Origin: Trichopria drosophilae
Lineage: Eukaryota; Arthropoda; Insecta; Hymenoptera; Diapriidae
DNA length: 64,000 nucleotides
Direction: 5' to 3'
NCBI GenBank assembly: GCA_030407085.1
Contig: CM059587.1
Coordinates: 74,327,001-74,391,000, forward strand
The position numbers were made by a program, and so were the translations under genes. The notes beneath the pieces were generated by a model, which worked only from the letters and a program-made list of their open reading frames with translations, made no database searches and was not told the origin of the DNA. Position 1 is the first letter of the stretch. The number at the start of each line of letters is the position of its first letter. Below, in pieces: positions 60,341 through 64,000 of the stretch.

Positions 60341-61289
60341 CAGGATGCAGGCCAGAATCCAGTGGGACTTCCCCATCTGTAGTGAGATTCTGATCAAGAA
60401 TCACATCAGAAACAGACCCGCAATGTAACGCCCTGCAGATCGGAGACCAGGTTTTAAAACAAAATTGACTAACCTATTATCTAATTATTTGTAGTTTTAC
60501 CTTATTTTCACAACATTATGTATTAAAAGTTATTTATACATATTTTTTATATTTTGTGGTTGGTCACTAATTGAATTTTGGTGATGATGTACTATTAAGC
60601 AGTAAAAATTACTAATTCCTTAGTAAAATTCTACCAATTTCAAATGAGTAATTGTGTTTTTAACAAAAGCGAATTAGTTAAATTTGCTTAATGAATAAGT
60701 AATTTTTTACTCTTTATTAGTAAAAATCAGTAGTAATTTAATTGCAGACCGACTTTTCACACTTTCATTAGTAGTTTCTTACTAGTTCACATTTACTGAT
60801 AACCAAAATCTCGACATCTCAAAGTCCCCAATTACCATACTAAACCCGGATATTCAAAAAATCTGGGATTGTAAATAAAAGTAATATTTTTTCATTTAGG
60901 CTTATAATAGAGGGACGTTTCTTGATATTAATTTTTTTTTTTTCAGTTTGTACTAGCAAACCAAAATTACAACACGGAATTCGAACGCGTTCATAGGACA
61001 GAAATAATGAAAGAAGGAAATAATATCTGATAATTGTAAACATTTAGGCATTGTAACAAATTAAATCCATCTTACAGCAGCTAAATAAATAAAGGAACAA
61101 AGTAAATTCGCACATAAAGTAAAAAATTACATAAGAAAAAAAGACACAAATTTAAATAATATGACATTAGTCACGATGGTTACAATTGTTTCCTTTCTTT
61201 TCTTATTTAATACTTTACTTCTTGTGGTCAAGAACCTGACATTTTTACTTTTCATTATTCATTTCATTATTTGTGAGTCCTGAATTTTG
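60341..61289. other. Gene-free stretch
   Basis: 60575-60815 has loose inverted similarity (TTTTGGTGATGATG against TTACTGATAACCAAAA) that might be a decayed MITE. The remainder is AT-rich with nothing supported. Confidence 0.35.
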
Positions 61290-61650
61290 GTTTCGAATAC
61301 CGTTTCGCGCAATTTTGTTTTGCTGTTGGAGTCGAATTATAGGTTAGGCAATCCGAAGTCGATCGATATATTTGACAGGGTCTTCGAAGCACACATTGCT
61401 CGCTCGAAGACAAAAACGGGCGACTTTTAGGCGATGCGCGTTTCTTCATTTTCATTTTCGACGTTCGCTAACAATGCATTCGTTGCGACAATCAAGAAGC
61501 TCCTGTCCGTATTGGCTAACTTTAATGCTAAATGATATGAAAACGAAACTCGGAGACATTTTTTGCAAAAGTAAAGTCTTCTTAGAATTTACCGAAGAAT
61601 CCACTGTTAGTCGGGTGACATTCGATGGAGAATCACCTGTATAAGCACCA
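61290..61650. other. GC-raised island with open frames on both strands
   Basis: This block interrupts the TATGGCA array and differs from it in composition (TTCGAAGCACACATTGCTCG, GGCGATGCGCGTTTC). The plus strand is open for 90 codons (61372-61644, ending VTFDGESPV). The minus strand is open for 88 codons (61452-61718) and for 62 basic codons starting from ATG (61455 to 61267, MKMKKRASPKSRPFL). No domain is recognised in any of them and no splice site decides between them. It may be an exon or a captured gene fragment. Confidence 0.3.
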
Positions 61651-62345
61651 TATGGCAACAATACGGTAGAAATGTGGAATTTTGGTATGGGCATAATTTG
61701 GCAAAAAGCGCGAGCCATACATTTACCGGAGTATCGAAAAGGACTGCTAAATGTAAATTGGAGATATTGGCTTCAACATGATTTGAGTTTGACACATATT
61801 TATATTTGGCACATATTATAATTTAGCACATATGAGAAAATATGAGGCATTGCTCCAATATGAGGAGGCCCATTCAGAGTATGGCTCGTGTATATGAAAG
61901 ACTTGAGTCGTATATGGGTCAAGTCTAGACGAAGTCTGGGACAACATTATGGCAGGCGTATAGCATAATATGGATATAATGCAAAAGTATGGCACACGTA
62001 TGGCATAGGTACTTCAATAATGTGGAAAAATTCCAGCAGAAATGCTGCAATTTAAAAGGGAAAAGTACGCAGACGTATGGCAACTGTATGTCTAACGTAC
62101 GGCAGTTGTAGGAATAAACTTTTTCAGAAATATGGCAGAATCCATTTTACGTATAAGGCTGAAGTTCAGCATACATGTGTCAAAAATACAGCGTAGTTTT
62201 GGAAGACTCGACGTATAGCCAAAATTGCTATACATTCCTGTTCGAGAGCGTCATAAAAGAGGTGCTAAACGTAAATTACAGTTATTGGCTCTGATATGAA
62301 GGAGATTGGCAAATGTATGATAATGTATGAAAAATAAATATAGAA
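61640..62345 (+). repeat. TATGGCA array, third block, short irregular units
   Basis: TATGGCA, TATGGC or close variants occur well over ten times (GCACCATATGGCAACAATAC, AGTATGGCACACGTATGGCA, GACGTATGGCAACTGTATG), mixed with ATTTGGCACATATTATAA-type words. The 125-bp period of the first block is no longer visible. This is a heavily rearranged continuation of the same repeat. Confidence 0.6.
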
Positions 62346-62612
62346 GCAGTACGAAGAAACTGTGGATTATTGTTCTACTCTGGGAAGTATCTACTCAGTG
62401 TATAGTTCGCGCATTTAAGGGCCCACGAGCGCGTGAACGGGCGAAGGGAAAAGCGAGAAAATATTCAGTACATGTTCTATGTTTTAATACTGATTTCACG
62501 TAATTATTGGTATTGGGTAGTCAGGCGCTTCTCTTCAACCGTTGCCGAATACATAATCTAAACAAATGATCATTTCAGGTTACTAATATCACTGTTGCTA
62601 ATATTACAAAAA

Positions 62613-62822
62613 TTATAACTCTAGTAGCTTACATTCAATCGCATCCTTCAGATTTCGCGGTATGCCATATTCCCCACAAGCCGACATATTTTTCAAATCC
62701 TCATCCTCTATATAAAGGGACAGAAAATGCCTGATCATCTCTTTTGGACTTTCCGAAAATCGCTGCATCAGCAAGTAATCGGTTTTTTCTATCCACACGC
62801 CAGATCGTAATTTTAATTCAAC
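62613..62822 (-). CDS. 3'-terminal coding exon, BEN-domain-like
   Basis: Read on the minus strand, a T-rich tract and acceptor (TTTTTTTTAATTACACTATAG) are followed by 69 codons and TAA, with phase 0 at the junction. The composition is clearly protein-like. The order VELKLRSGVWIEKTDYLLM, then a helix-rich segment (SPKEMIRHFLSLYIEDEDL), then NMSACGE and a terminal LKDAIECKLLEL, resembles the C-terminal half of BEN domains, DNA/chromatin-binding modules that typically read G-V-W/Y-I at the start, then helix, S-x-T/C-G, and end with an LD-x-x-K-L/I helix. This is by family pattern only. Upstream exons must lie to the right, outside the window, so the gene may be antisense to the plus-strand gene at 33.5 kb. 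A captured gene fragment is the alternative. No AATAAA is obvious within the following 150 bases. Confidence 0.5.
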   Translation of the reverse strand, partial: VELKLRSGVWIEKTDYLLMQRFSESPKEMIRHFLSLYIEDEDLKNMSACGEYGIPRNLKDAIECKLLEL

Positions 62823-63010
62823 CTATAGTGTAATTAAAAAAAACAATCAATGAATAGTCAAGGTCTAGAAGTAGTGTACGGTAATAAAAGTCCGATTAAA
62901 AATTGTGAATACATTGTGTACAATTATTTGTCTTTTTTTTAGTCTTCGGCATCAATAGACCTCCAAAACAATAAAAAACAAATTTTCGAACACTGGGGGA
63001 ACCGGTGGTG
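62823..63010 (-). other. Putative intron of the BEN-like gene
   Basis: This is AT-rich sequence immediately upstream (minus strand) of the acceptor; no further exon is visible before the modular repeat begins. Confidence 0.3.
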
Positions 63011-63545
63011 GGGGTAAAAAAGCTCAAAAACCAAAAAAAGTCGTCTAAAACCCTCAATTTATTTTAGGTGGAGTTTTTTATTTCATGAGTCACTTTTAGA
63101 ACTTACAAAAGACTTTCTCAAAAATTTTCAGAATTTTTCTATGTCCGGAACATGGCGGTGGAGGGAGTAAAATATCGAATATCTCGAAAAAGTGGTCTAA
63201 AAATCCGCAATTTATTTTAGGTGGCCTTTTTTATTTCATGAATCACTTTTAGTTCTTACAACAGACTTTCTCAAATTTTTTCAGAATTTTTCTATTTTTC
63301 AAGATTTGTGATATTTACCCCCTCCACCGCCATGTTCCGGACATTGAAAATTTCTGAAAAAATTTGAGAAAGTCTGTTGTAAGTACTAAAAGTGATTCAT
63401 GAAATAAAACACGCCGCTTAAAATAAATTGCGGATTTTAGACTTCTCTTTCAAGATTTTCAATATTTTACCCCCTCCACCGCCATGTTCCGGACATAGAA
63501 AAATTCTGAAAATATTTGAGAAAGTTTTTTGTAAGTTCTAAAACG
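63010..63545. repeat. Modular inverted repeat built from tandem units
   Basis: A module carrying TTTATTTTAGGTGG, TTTCATGARTCACTTTTAG, ACTTTCTCAAAxATTTTCAG and GGAACATGGCGGTGGAGGG occurs forward at about 63057-63165 and 63210-63290. It then occurs in reverse at about 63313-63435 and 63465-63541 (CCTCCACCGCCATGTTCCGG at 63321 and 63474). Most of 500 bp can therefore fold on itself in more than one register. No coding frame. The layout parallels 53225-54000. Confidence 0.8.
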
Positions 63546-63707
63546 GAGTAAGTGGAATCGGCTACTTTCGTCCCGTGTCGCAGGCGCGGAATGTGGGCAT
63601 TCCATGAGTGAAGTCGGGAAAAAATAGTATTACTACGAATGTGCATGCAGTCGAATTTTACGCATACTATGAAAAAAGAGTATACTTTACACCCTTGTTA
63701 CGTAATA
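63546..63707 (-). repeat. Interspersed repeat with TATTACGTAACAAGG end
   Basis: A CpG-raised patch (TTCGTCCCGTGTCGCAGGCG at about 63570) whose minus strand begins ATATATTACGTAACAAGGGTG, similar to the ends at 7.4 and 38.5 kb. Open frames on the plus strand (63608-63933) run through several repeats and are incidental. Confidence 0.35.
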
Positions 63708-63791
63708 TATTGGGTAGGGGAAAAAGTAATTTCTGTTTTTCCATTTGGAAAATACGAAAAATACCGAAATTACTTTTTCCACAACCCAATA
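63708..63791. mobile_element. 84-bp stem-loop element
   Basis: TATTGGGTAGGGGAAAAAGT... (63708-63733) is complementary at 24 of 26 positions to 63766-63791 (...ACTTTTTCCACAACCCAATA). The 32-bp loop contains a further hairpin, TTTTCC/GGAAAA. It could be a minimal MITE with TA at each end, or an RNA stem-loop. Confidence 0.6.
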
Positions 63792-63810
63792 CTACACTCA
63801 AAACAGGATT

Positions 63811-63952
63811 TGGTTGCTAAAACTAAACAGTTCGGTTGTTATTGACTCAACCGAACAGTTCGGTTTTGGAGACCAAACTTTTGGTTGCGCCAACCAAACG
63901 TTTAGTTGTTGCAACCGAACAGTTCAGTTATAACAACCGAACAATTTCCGTT
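63811..63952. repeat. Alternating palindromic repeat (AACCGAAC / GTTCGGTT)
   Basis: Blocks of the form GGTTG, TAAACAGTTCGG, CAACCGAACAGTTCGGTT, CCAAACTTTTGGTTG, CCAACCAAACGTTTAGTTG and CAACCGAACAGTTCAGTT alternate orientation about every 15-30 bp. The array is thus a chain of small hairpins. Confidence 0.65.
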
Positions 63953-63976
63953 GAAAACAGATATTTTGTTACAGTG

Positions 63977-63998
63977 CGCGTAAAGTGCGTCTTTACGC
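63977..63998. repeat. Small stem-loop at the window edge
   Basis: GCGTAAAG and CTTTACGC form a perfect 8-bp stem around TGCGT. It is cut close to the window end, so its larger context is unknown. Confidence 0.4.
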
Positions 63999-64000
63999 AT

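Overview
This is an AT-rich eukaryotic window, almost all of it non-coding. It is most likely from an insect genome, and a hymenopteran would fit. The evidence is: no long open reading frames anywhere; a spliced first coding exon with a consensus donor; broken mariner/Tc1-type transposase pieces of the kind common in insects; non-LTR retrotransposon tails; tRNA-derived SINE heads; and many short palindromic (MITE or foldback) elements. The species cannot be fixed from the sequence.

Layout. 1-15 kb is AT-rich intergenic or intronic DNA. It carries a 1-kb inverted repeat (213-1243), two hairpin elements built from a GTCGG-type micro-repeat (5.0-5.6 kb), several MITEs, and a graveyard of retrotransposon and transposase fragments at 10.4-11.4 kb. 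A small GC-raised island at 12.8-13.4 kb ends in a coding-like frame with a polyadenylation signal. 15.1-15.6 kb is a tandem duplication. 15.68-17.1 kb is a CpG- and pyrimidine-rich island containing a DRE-like TATCGATA and looks like a promoter of unknown direction. 17.3-18.8 kb holds nested inverted repeats and a tRNA-derived SINE. 24.0-25.2 kb is a diverged 137-bp satellite array with an inverted leading end. 28.6-31.9 kb is a diverged long-period repeat array that finishes in a strong 91-bp-arm hairpin.

The clearest gene feature is on the plus strand. A pyrimidine tract (31.9-32.6 kb) runs into a CpG island (32.6-33.67 kb), which holds a long 5' UTR and a first coding exon (33574-33668) encoding a signal peptide, closed by a GTAAGT donor. 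No further exon of that gene is recognised downstream, so 33.67-64 kb may be its very long first intron, or the gene's remaining exons are too short to see. On the minus strand, 62613-62822 is the best second coding candidate: a 69-residue terminal exon with a good acceptor, resembling the C-terminal half of a BEN domain.

The rest of 34-64 kb is repeat-rich: a pogo-like MITE, a nested pair of MITE families (51.5-52.9 kb), further copies of the GTCGG hairpin family (41.0 and 46.1 kb), a 700-bp terminal-inverted-repeat element (48.9-49.6 kb), two 'two forward, two inverted' modular repeats (53.2 and 63.0 kb), a diffuse array of TATGGCA-type repeats (58.9-62.3 kb), and hairpin-rich DNA at the right edge. 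No single conventional gene system explains the window. Its most unusual content is the set of self-complementary repeat families, some of which could form double-stranded RNA if transcribed.
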